Assembly: GCA_016791445.1 (NCBI GenBank)
Contig: JAEUMP010000012.1
Coordinates: 243,763 to 307,762 of the forward strand
Origin: Hyphomonadaceae bacterium
GTDB taxonomy: Bacteria > Pseudomonadota > Alphaproteobacteria > Caulobacterales > Aquidulcibacteraceae
Direction of reading: 5' to 3'
Length of the DNA stretch: 64,000 nt
A program made the position numbers and the translations under genes. The notes beneath the pieces are model-generated. The model ran no database searches. It saw only the letters and a list, made by a program, of their open reading frames with translations, and was not told where the DNA came from. This document shows, one piece after another, positions 55,041-63,700 of this stretch. Each line of letters begins with the position of its first letter. Position 1 is the first letter of the stretch.

Positions 55041-56507
55041 ATGTTCGGCAAGCGCACCGTCGGCGAAACGCCCGCGCAGGTCTCCACCCCGCGCCCCGCC
55101 GCTCCGGCGATGCCGAAACTCGCCGCCGCGCCCGCGACGCCCGCGCCGTCGCCGCCTGCAGCGCCGGTAGCGAAGGCCAAGCCCGCGCAACAGACGCCGA
55201 AGGAGCCTGCGCAGTCAGGTGAATTCCGTTCGGAAGAATACTACCGGATCAAGTCGACGATCTTCAACGCGCTGATCGAGACCATCGATCTCGCACAGCT
55301 CGCACAGCTCGACGCCGCCAGCGCACGCGACGAAATCCGCGACATCGTCGCAGAAATCATCTCGATCAAGAACGTCGTCATGTCGATTGCGGAGCAGGAA
55401 GTCCTGCTCGACGACATCTGCAACGACGTGCTGGGCTACGGTCCGCTTGAGCCGTTGCTCGCGCGCGACGACATCGCCGACATCATGGTCAACGGCGCGC
55501 AGACCGTGTTCATCGAAGTCTCGGGTAAAGTGCAGAAGACGGGTATCCGCTTCCGCGACAACGCCCAGTTGATGAACATCTGCCAGCGCATCGTGAGTCA
55601 GGTCGGTCGTCGCGTCGATGAAGCCTCACCGATATGCGACGCGCGCCTGCCCGACGGCTCCCGCGTCAATGTCATCGCGCCGCCGCTGGCGATCGACGGC
55701 CCCACCCTCACCATCCGGAAATTCAAGAAGGACAAGCTGAAGCTCCACAATCTCGTGGAGTACAACTCCATTTCGCCGGCCGGTGCGAAGATTCTCTCCA
55801 TCATCGGCGCCTGCCGATGCAACACGCTTATCTCCGGCGGCACGGGCTCCGGCAAGACGACGCTGCTGAACACGCTGACCGCCTTCATTGACCCCGCCGA
55901 GCGCGTGGTGACCTGCGAGGACGCTGCGGAACTGCAGCTGCAACAACCACACGTCGTGCGTCTTGAAACGCGCCCGCCGAACCTCGAAGGATCCGGCACG
56001 GTGACGATGACGGACCTCGTCAAGAACTGCCTGCGTATGCGTCCCGACCGCATCATCGTCGGCGAAGTCCGCGGCCCCGAAGCATTCGACCTGCTGCAGG
56101 CGATGAATACGGGCCACGACGGCTCGATGGGCACGCTGCACGCGAACTCTCCGCGCGAAGCGCTGTCGCGTCTTGAGTCGATGATCACGATGGGCGGCTT
56201 CAAGCTGCCGTCGAAGACCATCCGCGAGATCATCGTCGGTTCGCTCGACGTGGTCATCCAGGCGGCGCGCCTGCGCGATGGTTCTCGCCGCATCACCGCC
56301 ATTACCGAAGTCATCGGTCTCGAAGGCGAAACCGTGATCACTCAGGATCTGCTGACCTTCGAGATCCAGGGCGAAGACGCCAACGGACGCATTACGGGTC
56401 GTCACCGCTCGACGGGCATCGGCCGTCCGCGCTTCTGGGATCGGGCGAAGTATTTCGGGCTTGAGAAGGAACTCGCGCAGGCGCTCGACGAGGCGGAGGG
56501 CAGCTGA
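55041..56507 (+). CDS. cpaF: Tad pilus ATPase CpaF (TadA)
   Basis: 488 residues. An Ala/Pro-rich N-terminus (10-60) precedes a secretion-ATPase domain. Walker A is GGTGSGKTT (266-274), the Asp box is CEDAAELQL, Walker B is GEVRGPEAFD (about 341-350) and the His box is GTLHANSPREALSRLE. It drives Flp pilus extension and probably retraction. Its stop overlaps the tadB start by one base. Confidence 0.96.
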   Translation: MFGKRTVGETPAQVSTPRPAAPAMPKLAAAPATPAPSPPAAPVAKAKPAQQTPKEPAQSGEFRSEEYYRIKSTIFNALIETIDLAQLAQLDAASARDEIRDIVAEIISIKNVVMSIAEQEVLLDDICNDVLGYGPLEPLLARDDIADIMVNGAQTVFIEVSGKVQKTGIRFRDNAQLMNICQRIVSQVGRRVDEASPICDARLPDGSRVNVIAPPLAIDGPTLTIRKFKKDKLKLHNLVEYNSISPAGAKILSIIGACRCNTLISGGTGSGKTTLLNTLTAFIDPAERVVTCEDAAELQLQQPHVVRLETRPPNLEGSGTVTMTDLVKNCLRMRPDRIIVGEVRGPEAFDLLQAMNTGHDGSMGTLHANSPREALSRLESMITMGGFKLPSKTIREIIVGSLDVVIQAARLRDGSRRITAITEVIGLEGETVITQDLLTFEIQGEDANGRITGRHRSTGIGRPRFWDRAKYFGLEKELAQALDEAEGS

Positions 56508-57484
56508 TGGACATCCTGATCGCCGTTCTCGCCTTTCTCGCAGTCGCCGGCGTCGGCGTCGCGCTGACCATGTCGCCGTCTTCGGAGAAGTCCGCCAAGC
56601 GGGCCAAGGAGCTCGTCACCGGAAAGACCGGCCGCGCCCGCAAGGACGCCGCTGCCGAAGCGACCGCCAAGCGTCGCGCCACCGTGCAGGAAAACCTGCG
56701 CGACATGGCGCGCCAGCAAAAGGACTCCCGCAAGAACCTGCTCTCCGTGAAGTCCCGCCTCGCGCAGGCCGGATTCGCGACGAGCGAGACAACATTCTGG
56801 ATGATTTCCGCCGGCGTCGGCGCCACGTTCGGCGCGATGGCGTTCTTCGCCACCGGCTTCAATGCGATCTGGGGCGCGAGCGCGCTGGTTATCTGCGGCC
56901 TGGGCCTGCCCCGCTGGGTGCTCGGCATGCTTATCAGCCGGCGGCAGAAGAACTTCGTGAGCCAGCTCGCCGACAGCATCGACATCATCGTGCGCGGCGT
57001 GAAGTCCGGTCTGCCGCTCAATCAATGCCTGCGCATCATCGCCGCTGAGTCCGCAGAACCGGTGCGCAGCGAATTCCGCATGATCGTTGACGGCCAGTCC
57101 ATGGGCGTGCCGCTCGAAGCCAATCTGGAGCGCATGTACGAACGCATGCCGCTGCCGGAAGTGAACTTCTTCAATATCGTGCTGAGCATCCAGCAGAAGA
57201 CAGGCGGCAACCTCTCCGAGGCGCTCGGAAACCTGTCGAGCGTGCTGCGGTCGCGCAAGCTGCTGAAGGAAAAGGTGAAGGCGCTTTCGTCCGAAGCCGT
57301 GGCGTCAGCGATGATCATCGGCTCACTGCCATTCATCGTCATGATCCTCGTCTACATGGTGCGCCCCGCCTACATGGCGATCCTCTTCACGACCACGCAG
57401 GGCAATCTCATCCTTCTTGCCGCCGCAGTGATGATGTCGATGGGCATCTTCATCATGCGCAGCATGGTCAACTTCAAGTTCTGA
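56507..57484 (+). CDS. tadB: Tad inner-membrane platform protein TadB (CpaG)
   Basis: 325 residues. It is a T2SS F domain protein with an N-terminal helix, two central helices (about 95-145, SAGVGATFGAMAFFATGF) and a C-terminal pair (SLPFIVMILVYMVRPAYMAI). The F-domain core is LADSIDIIVRGVKSGLPLNQ. It forms the platform with TadC around CpaF. Confidence 0.94.
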   Translation: MDILIAVLAFLAVAGVGVALTMSPSSEKSAKRAKELVTGKTGRARKDAAAEATAKRRATVQENLRDMARQQKDSRKNLLSVKSRLAQAGFATSETTFWMISAGVGATFGAMAFFATGFNAIWGASALVICGLGLPRWVLGMLISRRQKNFVSQLADSIDIIVRGVKSGLPLNQCLRIIAAESAEPVRSEFRMIVDGQSMGVPLEANLERMYERMPLPEVNFFNIVLSIQQKTGGNLSEALGNLSSVLRSRKLLKEKVKALSSEAVASAMIIGSLPFIVMILVYMVRPAYMAILFTTTQGNLILLAAAVMMSMGIFIMRSMVNFKF

Positions 57485-57497
57485 CGGGAATGGCGCG

Positions 57498-58469
57498 ATG
57501 AGCTGGGAAAAGACCCTCACCGATCCCGCGAACATCGCCGCAGGGCTTGCCGCTGTCGCGTGCTTCGCGACTGTGCTCACGGTCGCCGCGCCGATGTTCC
57601 AGACCAACACCATCGGCGCCCGTCTCAAGGCGGTCTCGCAACGCCGCGAGGAGCTGCGCCGGAAGAGCCGCGCTGCGCTCGACAAGAAGGCCACGCTGCG
57701 CCAGACGCAGTCCGGCTTCGTCAACGACATGGTGCAGCGCTTCGACCTTCAGAAGGCGCTGAAGGACGATACGCTGCAGCAAAAGCTGATGCAGGCGGGC
57801 CTGCGCGGACCCCGACCGGTTTCGCTCTTCTACTTCGCGCGCGCTGCGCTGCCGATCGGCTTCGCGGTCGCGGCCTTCATCTATCTCACCGTCATGGGTG
57901 AGAAGCTTGCCTTCAACGGCCAGACACAGCTTCTCATCGTCGTCGGCGCTGCAGCGGCGGGCTTCTATGCGCCGAACATCTATCTGACCAACATCTCGAC
58001 CAAGCGTCGCGAAGCGATCATGCAGGCGTTTCCGGACGCGCTCGACATGCTGCTGATCTGCGTCGAGTCCGGCATGTCGATCGAGATGGCGTTGCAGCGC
58101 GTCGGCCAGGAGATCGCGGCGTCTTCCATCGAACTCGCCGAAGAACTTGCGTTGACCTGCGCGGAGCTTTCCTACCTGCCAGAACGCCGCATGGCCTACG
58201 AAAACCTGGCGCGCCGCACCAACCACCCCGGCGTGAAGTCTGTGGCCATGGCGCTGACGCAGGCTGAGCGCTACGGCACGCCGCTCGGCTCGGCGCTCCG
58301 CGTGATGGCGAAGGAAAATCGCGAAATGCGCCTTTCGGCGGCGGAAAAGAAGGCGGCGGCCCTGCCCCCAAAGCTCACCGTGCCGATGATCGTGTTCTTC
58401 CTGCCGGTGCTGATGATGGTCATTCTCGGACCGGCGATGATCCAGATCATGACGATGCTGAACGACTGA
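57498..58469 (+). CDS. tadC: Tad inner-membrane platform protein TadC (CpaH)
   Basis: 323 residues. It is a T2SS F domain protein with FPDALDMLLICVESGMSIEM (about 180-199) and EELALTCAELSYLPERRMAY. Four hydrophobic segments lie around the soluble domain. It ends PVLMMVILGPAMIQIMTML. Last gene of the cpaA-tadC run; a terminator follows. Confidence 0.94.
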   Translation: MSWEKTLTDPANIAAGLAAVACFATVLTVAAPMFQTNTIGARLKAVSQRREELRRKSRAALDKKATLRQTQSGFVNDMVQRFDLQKALKDDTLQQKLMQAGLRGPRPVSLFYFARAALPIGFAVAAFIYLTVMGEKLAFNGQTQLLIVVGAAAAGFYAPNIYLTNISTKRREAIMQAFPDALDMLLICVESGMSIEMALQRVGQEIAASSIELAEELALTCAELSYLPERRMAYENLARRTNHPGVKSVAMALTQAERYGTPLGSALRVMAKENREMRLSAAEKKAAALPPKLTVPMIVFFLPVLMMVILGPAMIQIMTMLND

Positions 58470-58495
58470 CATCGCCGCCATAGGACGTCCAAATC

Positions 58496-58526
58496 AACGG
58501 CCCCGGCAGTCACCGGGGCCGTTTCC
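58496..58526. terminator. Bidirectional terminator between tadC and tadD
   Basis: AACGGCCCCGG (58496-58506) and CCGGGGCCGTT (58513-58523) are perfect 11-base complements with a six-base loop, followed by TT. It ends the plus-strand cpa operon and the minus-strand tadD gene. Confidence 0.8.
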
Positions 58527-58549
58527 TGTTTTGCGATTTGTGGGCGGCT

Positions 58550-59329
58550 TCAGCGACGGCGCGTGGGCCGCAGTTCGCCCCAGCGACGCGGATCCGTCTG
58601 CAGCGCGCGCAGATAGGCCATGTTCGCGGCGATCATTTCCGGCGGCACGTCGATGCGCTGGATGCGCTCGGCTTCCTCGAAGCGCCCCTGCAGGGCGATG
58701 GCGATCGAGAGATTCATCCGCGTTTCCGCCGTGGCGCCAGGAAGAAGGACCGCCTGCTGCAGCGTCTTTTCCGCGTCGGCGACATCACCCGTCATCAGAT
58801 ATGATACGCCCATATTCGTCAGCACGCCTGCATCGTCCGCCTTGATCGCGAGCGCTTCGCGGTAGGCCTGACGCGCCTCAACGGGTCGACCGAGCTGATC
58901 CAGCGCCGCGCCGAGCGCCGAGCGCACGCTCCAGTCCGCCGCGTCGTCGCGGGCGACCAGCGCGAGCGGACGCAAAGCGTCCTGCGCCTTGCCGGCGGTG
59001 AGCAGCGCCAGTCCATAGGAGCGCATGAGCTTGCGGTCCTCCGGATGCCGCTCGAGCGATTCGAGCGCGACGGTAGCTGCGCGATCGGCGCGTCCGCCGA
59101 AGCGAAGCGCGTCGACGAATTTCTGCGCCGTTTCCAGGTCGTGGGGATGAACCGCATACTCCTGGGCCCAGAAGGTCATCTGGGTGAGCATGTCCTGACG
59201 CTCGATGGCGGCGCGGGCGGCGCGATCGAAGGGTGGTTCGCCCGGACGCAGCGATTCGGCGGCATTCGGCGCGGTCGTGGCGCACGCCGCGGCCATGAGA
59301 GCGGGAACGAGAGCGAAGACGCTACGCAT
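58550..59329 (-). CDS. tadD: TPR lipoprotein TadD-like
   Basis: 259 residues. The lipobox is ALMAAAC (Cys16). Four TPR-like repeats cover about 60-220 (LGRPVEARQAYREALAIKAD, DDAGVLTNMGVSYLMTGDVA). TadD-type pilotin-like lipoproteins stabilise the Tad apparatus. It lies on the opposite strand, convergent with the cpa operon. Confidence 0.85.
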   Translation of the reverse strand: MRSVFALVPALMAAACATTAPNAAESLRPGEPPFDRAARAAIERQDMLTQMTFWAQEYAVHPHDLETAQKFVDALRFGGRADRAATVALESLERHPEDRKLMRSYGLALLTAGKAQDALRPLALVARDDAADWSVRSALGAALDQLGRPVEARQAYREALAIKADDAGVLTNMGVSYLMTGDVADAEKTLQQAVLLPGATAETRMNLSIAIALQGRFEEAERIQRIDVPPEMIAANMAYLRALQTDPRRWGELRPTRRR

Positions 59330-59397
59330 GGAACTTATCCTTAACGAGGTGTTGAGAGCCTCGTTCGCTTTGCTCAAGAAAGGCTTAAAGAGGAGCC

Positions 59398-60780
59398 ATG
59401 ACCGACCTCCCCCTGCTCGACGCCCCCGTCGCCGCCGCCGTCCCGATCCACGCCATGCGCACATCCGAATGGGAGGCCTGGATCTCCGGCCGCGCCGAGA
59501 GCCTGCGCAAGCTTGCGCAGGTCCATGACTTCCGCGCGCAAGGCGGGCGCATCCTCGTCGTGCCGACCACGGACGGCGAGATCGAGCGCGTGCTGTTCGG
59601 CCTGGGCGACAAGGCCGGCTCGATGGCGTTCGGCGCGCTCGCGCAGCAATTGCCGGCCGGCGACTACACGATCGCGTGGGCGCCGCGCGACATCGATCCC
59701 ACGCAGGTCGCGATTGCATGGGCGCTCGGCGCCTATGCCTTCGAACGCTACAAGCCGCGCAAGCGGCAGGCGCCCCGGCTGGTCGGCGGCGACGGCATGG
59801 ACCTCAACGAGGCGCGCCTTGTCGCGGAAGCCGTTCACCTCGCCCGCGATCTCGTGAACACGCCCGCCAACGACATGGGGCCCGATGCGCTGCACGCGAA
59901 GGCGCAAGCGGTGGCGGAGGAATGCGATGCGACTTTCGAGGCTTTCGTCGGCGACGAGCTTCTCGCGCACAACTTCCCGATGATTCACGCGGTGGGGCGC
60001 GCCGCAAAGGAAGCGCCGCGCCTCTTGCGGCTGACGTGGGGCGATGAGAGCGCGCAACGCGTCACGCTTGTCGGCAAGGGCGTCACGTTCGATTCCGGCG
60101 GTCTCGACATCAAGCCCGACAGCGGCATGCGCCTGATGAAGAAGGACATGGGCGGAGCCGCCGTCGCGCTTTCGCTCGGGCGCCTGATCATGCGCGCGAA
60201 GCTGCCGGTGCGCATCGAGGTTATCCTGCCTGTCGTCGAAAACGCCATCAGCGGCGATGCCTTTCGTCCGGGCGACGTGGTCGCGACGCGCAAGGGTTTG
60301 AAGGTCGAGGTCGACAACACAGATGCCGAAGGCCGCCTCATCCTCTCCGATGCGCTGACGCTCGCGTGTGAAGGCGCGCCGGACCTGCTGCTCGACTTCG
60401 CGACGCTGACGGGTGCGGCGCGCGTGGCGCTGGGGCCGGACATCACCCCCTTCTACACCGACGACGAAGCGCTGGCCGCCGATCTCGCGTCCGCCGCAAA
60501 GGAGGCCGCCGATCCCATCTGGCGCCTGCCGCTCTGGGACGCCTACGACGCCGACATGGACAGCCCCATCGCCGACCTCAAGAACACCGGCGACGCCGGC
60601 ATGGCGGGGTCGATCTATGGCGGACTTTTCCTGCGGAAATTCGTGACCGCGAAGAGCTGGGCCCACTTCGACATCTATGCGTGGACGCCGCGGGAGCGGC
60701 CCGGACGCCCTGCCGGCGGCGACGCGCAAGCGTTGCGCGCGTGCTGGCGGATGCTGCGGGACAGAATCATCCACAAATAA
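59398..60780 (+). CDS. Leucyl aminopeptidase (M17 family)
   Basis: 460 residues. The C-terminal catalytic domain has GKGVTFDSGG (226-235, metal-binding Lys227 and Asp232) and NTDAEGRL (307-314, Asp309, Glu311, Arg313). It should release N-terminal amino acids as a dimetal cytosolic enzyme, probably hexameric. It is divergent from tadD with 68 bases between them. Confidence 0.94.
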   Translation: MTDLPLLDAPVAAAVPIHAMRTSEWEAWISGRAESLRKLAQVHDFRAQGGRILVVPTTDGEIERVLFGLGDKAGSMAFGALAQQLPAGDYTIAWAPRDIDPTQVAIAWALGAYAFERYKPRKRQAPRLVGGDGMDLNEARLVAEAVHLARDLVNTPANDMGPDALHAKAQAVAEECDATFEAFVGDELLAHNFPMIHAVGRAAKEAPRLLRLTWGDESAQRVTLVGKGVTFDSGGLDIKPDSGMRLMKKDMGGAAVALSLGRLIMRAKLPVRIEVILPVVENAISGDAFRPGDVVATRKGLKVEVDNTDAEGRLILSDALTLACEGAPDLLLDFATLTGAARVALGPDITPFYTDDEALAADLASAAKEAADPIWRLPLWDAYDADMDSPIADLKNTGDAGMAGSIYGGLFLRKFVTAKSWAHFDIYAWTPRERPGRPAGGDAQALRACWRMLRDRIIHK

Positions 60781-60785
60781 GAACG

Positions 60786-60798
60786 CCACTATATGTGG
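60786..60798. promoter_or_regulatory. Imperfect palindrome CCAC-N5-GTGG before the MarR gene
   Basis: CCACTATATGTGG lies 69 bases upstream of the regulator's ATG. MarR proteins often bind palindromes in their own promoters. The TATATG could also be a -10 element. Weak support. Confidence 0.25.
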
Positions 60799-60866
60799 TG
60801 CTGACTCTCGACAGCGCACCCCAAATCACCTGATTCTCGCTTCACCTTCGAAACAAGGATCAAGCG

Positions 60867-61232
60867 ATGGCCCTCGAAATCGACCGCAAGCAGGCCCTCG
60901 ATCTGTGGCGCGACGTGACTGTCTCTACAGTGCGCGGCGAAGACCCGGACCTGACCGCCCGCCAGCTCGCGGTGCTGATGACGGTGTATCTGGGCCCGCC
61001 GCCGCACACGGTGCGCGGGCTCGCGGCGGCGCTCGGCGTCGGCAAGCCGGCGATCACCCGCGCGCTCGACACGCTGACCCGTCACGGGCTGGTGCGTCGT
61101 CGCAAGGACGAAGCCGACGGCCGCAACGTGCTGATACAGCGGACGGCGAAGGGCGCGGCCTATCTCGAAGAGTTCGCCGACGTCATCTCCGTGAACGCCC
61201 GCAGGCTGGAGACGGTGCGCGTCCCGGTCTAG
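60867..61232 (+). CDS. MarR-family transcriptional regulator
   Basis: 121 residues. A winged-helix domain with TVRGLAAALGVGKPAITRAL (recognition helix region, about 50-69) and the wing RHGLVRRRKDEADGRNVLIQ. It is preceded by CCAC-N5-GTGG near 60786, which might be its own operator. The NlpC/P60 gene follows after 11 bases, so the two form an operon; the inducer is unknown. Confidence 0.88.
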   Translation: MALEIDRKQALDLWRDVTVSTVRGEDPDLTARQLAVLMTVYLGPPPHTVRGLAAALGVGKPAITRALDTLTRHGLVRRRKDEADGRNVLIQRTAKGAAYLEEFADVISVNARRLETVRVPV

Positions 61233-61243
61233 ACGGAGACGCG

Positions 61244-62089
61244 ATGACCGCTTTCGACAAACGCCTCACCCCCGCCCGCGGCGACATCGCGGCCGCGCAT
61301 CTCAAGGGTGAGGTGGAGGCGCCGCGGTACGTCGATGGCGAGGCGCGACAGGTGATCGCTGCTGCGGCGGCCGTCCGGCGCGCGCCGTCCGACGAGGCGA
61401 TGCTCGAGACCCAGGCGCTCTTCGGCGACGGCTTCACCGCCTACGAGGACAAGGATGGCTGGTGCTGGGGCCAGATGGCGAGCGACGGCTATGTGGGCTT
61501 CGTCCGCAGCGCGGACCTGACCTCCGACATCGCCGCGCCGACACACGAGATCGCGGTGCTGCGCAGCTACGCCTTCACCGGGCCAGATCTGAAATCGCCG
61601 CCGCGCCTGTCATTGAGTTTGAGTTCTAGGTTATCAGTCCTAGAGACGGACGGCAAGTGGGCGCGGGCCGCGCACGCGGGCTGGGTCTATGCGGCGCACC
61701 TGCGTCCGCTCGGGGCGCATGCGGGGGACTGGGTGGCGGAAGCCGAGCGGTTCGTCGGCGCGCCCTACCTCTGGGGCGGCAAGGACAGCTTCGGTCTGGA
61801 CTGCTCGGGCCTGATGCAGACCGCCATGGCGTCTGCCGGCGTGGCGGCCCCGCGCGACACCGATATGCAGGAGGCGTCCGTCGGCCGGGCGATCACCGTC
61901 GATCTCGGCGCCCTGAAGCGCGGGGATCTGGTGTTCTGGAAGGGGCATGTGGGCGTGATGCTCGATGGCGAACGGCTTCTGCACGCCAACGCGCATCATA
62001 TGATGACAGCGATCGAGCCGGTCCGCGAAGCGGTGGCTCGCATCGAGGCCGTGGCCGGCCCCGTCACCTCCATCCGTCGGACGCTTTAA
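61244..62089 (+). CDS. NlpC/P60-family peptidoglycan peptidase
   Basis: 281 residues. The N-terminal half is SH3-like (DGFTAYEDKDGWCWGQMASD, YVGFVRSADLTS). The C-terminal NlpC/P60 domain has catalytic Cys187 (GLDCSGLM), His235 (KGHVGVML) and a further His in LHANAHH. It should cleave D-Glu-gamma-DAP-type bonds. No signal peptide is evident at the start MTAFDKRLTPARG, so it may act in cytoplasmic peptide recycling. GGAGA precedes the ATG. Confidence 0.9.
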   Translation: MTAFDKRLTPARGDIAAAHLKGEVEAPRYVDGEARQVIAAAAAVRRAPSDEAMLETQALFGDGFTAYEDKDGWCWGQMASDGYVGFVRSADLTSDIAAPTHEIAVLRSYAFTGPDLKSPPRLSLSLSSRLSVLETDGKWARAAHAGWVYAAHLRPLGAHAGDWVAEAERFVGAPYLWGGKDSFGLDCSGLMQTAMASAGVAAPRDTDMQEASVGRAITVDLGALKRGDLVFWKGHVGVMLDGERLLHANAHHMMTAIEPVREAVARIEAVAGPVTSIRRTL

Positions 62090-62093
62090 ACCC

Positions 62094-62699
62094 TCAGGTC
62101 GGCGCGGGCGCCTCGACCGGCGCGGCAGGCGCCTCCACCGGCAGCGGCGCGGGAAGCGGCGCAGGGCTCGGCGCGAGGCTGCGCAGATAGGCGATCAGCG
62201 CGACGCGATCGCTTTCCTTGCGGATCCCGGCATAGGCCATCTTCGTGCCCCGCAAGTAGCCGTTCGGCGAGGCGATGAACTGCGAGAGTTCGTCATAGGT
62301 CCACGGTTTGGCGTGGGCCGCCATGACGCCAGAATACGCGAAGCCCGCATGCGTACCCGATACTCGGTTGACGATGTTGTAGAGGTTCGGGCCGGTGCCG
62401 TTCGCGCCGCCGGGCTCGAAGGTGTGGCAGGAGACGCACTGGGCGTGAAGCTTTTCGCCCTGCGCCACGAGCGTCGGCAGGGCGGCGGCGTCACCCAACA
62501 GCGCGCCCCAGTCGATCGGCTTGGGGGCCGCCGCTTCGACGGCCGGCGTGGGGCCTTCGGAGACTTCCGGCGCGTAACCGGGCTTCTCCGGATAGTGCGA
62601 GGCATAGAGCCCGTCGCCGACGGTCATCAGGCCCATGACACCGAGAACCGACGCCAGCGTCGCGCCGGCGATCATGTTGTTGCGAAGGTTGCCGCTCAT
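62094..62699 (-). CDS. Membrane-anchored cytochrome c
   Basis: 201 residues. An uncleaved N-terminal helix (MIAGATLASVLGVMGLMTV) and a linker precede the c-type heme domain. The heme motif is CVSCH (88-92) and the axial Met is Met154 in GTKMAYAG. The C-terminus is Pro/Ala-rich. Similar proteins (CycM/c552 type) carry electrons from bc1 to oxidases. It ends five bases after the NlpC gene, convergent, and is divergent from kdsB. Confidence 0.92.
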   Translation of the reverse strand: MSGNLRNNMIAGATLASVLGVMGLMTVGDGLYASHYPEKPGYAPEVSEGPTPAVEAAAPKPIDWGALLGDAAALPTLVAQGEKLHAQCVSCHTFEPGGANGTGPNLYNIVNRVSGTHAGFAYSGVMAAHAKPWTYDELSQFIASPNGYLRGTKMAYAGIRKESDRVALIAYLRSLAPSPAPLPAPLPVEAPAAPVEAPAPT

Positions 62700-62839
62700 C
62701 GCGATCCCATCCGGAGAGAAACGAGGAAGGGCCGACTCAGCGCCGGGCCCTGTTCGGGCGTCTTATGGCGCGCTATCGACGGTCCGCCAAGGCGACCCTG
62801 CGCCGCCCACCCCCTTTTCGCGTCGAAGCGCCGCAGAAC

Positions 62840-63559
62840 ATGAAGCCCCTCATCGTCATTCCGGCCCGCATGGCCGCCACCCGCCTGCCCGGCAAGCCGC
62901 TGGCCGACATCGCCGGCAAGCCGATGATCGTCCGCATGGTCGAGATCGCCGCAGCGACCGGCATCGGCCCCGTGGTCGTGGCGGCCGGCGATGCCGAGAT
63001 CGTCACGGCGGTGGAAGCCGCCGGCGGCCGCGCCGTGCTGACCGATCCGGACCTGCCCTCCGGCACCGACCGGGTGTTCGCGGCGCTCAACGCCGTGGGC
63101 GGCGATCACGACGTGATCGTCAACCTGCAGGGCGACATGCCGACCATCGCGCCGTCGCTCGTGGTCGAAGCAGTCGCGGCGTTGAAGAACGGCGCCGACA
63201 TCGCGACGCTGGTCTCGCCGTCCGACGCGGAAGACGACCGCGCGAATCCGAATGTGGTGAAGGCGATCGTCGCCGCCGACGGCCGCGCGCTCTACTTCAC
63301 GCGCGCGGGCGCCCCGCATGGCGAAGGCCCGGTGTGGCGGCACGTCGGCATCTACGTCTACACCCGCGACGCGCTTGAGCGCTTTGTCGCCGCGCCGCCC
63401 TCGCCGCTCGAACTGCGCGAAAAGCTCGAACAGCTGCGCGCGCTGGAAATGGGCATGACGATCCGCGCCGGCGTGGTGGCGGATTTTCCGAAAGGCGTGG
63501 ACAGCCCGGCGGATCTCGAACTGGCGCGGAAGATGATCGGCGGAAACCAGGCGCCATAA
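62840..63559 (+). CDS. kdsB: 3-deoxy-manno-octulosonate cytidylyltransferase (CMP-KDO synthetase)
   Basis: 239 residues. The signature PARMAATRLPGKPLADIAGK (about 7-26) is the nucleotide-binding N-terminus of KdsB. NLQGDMPTIAPSLVV (about 94) and HVGIYVYTRDAL follow. It activates KDO with CTP for lipopolysaccharide. The ATG at 62840 excludes an Arg-rich extension. Its stop is two bases from repeat copy B. Confidence 0.95.
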   Translation: MKPLIVIPARMAATRLPGKPLADIAGKPMIVRMVEIAAATGIGPVVVAAGDAEIVTAVEAAGGRAVLTDPDLPSGTDRVFAALNAVGGDHDVIVNLQGDMPTIAPSLVVEAVAALKNGADIATLVSPSDAEDDRANPNVVKAIVAADGRALYFTRAGAPHGEGPVWRHVGIYVYTRDALERFVAAPPSPLELREKLEQLRALEMGMTIRAGVVADFPKGVDSPADLELARKMIGGNQAP

Positions 63560-63560
63560 T

Positions 63561-63700
63561 TCATGCCGGACCGCGCGGCTCCCGCTGCGCATGCGCCGGC
63601 GCCGCCAGACTCCGGGGAATCTCGCGTTGGTTTGACATGGGTATGCGCAGCAGGCGCTGCGCGGTCCGGCATGACTGCTCATGACGTGTCTGCGGCTTCG
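63561..63700 (-). repeat. Palindromic repeat element, copy B
   Basis: The element is 63561-63674. Its ends are exact inverted repeats: TCATGCCGGACCGCGC on the left, and GCGCGGTCCGGCATGA on the right. It continues through 63700 into the last codons of the small gene on the minus strand, as copy A does at 40869-41005 on the plus strand. The copies agree at most positions over about 137 bases. Confidence 0.88.
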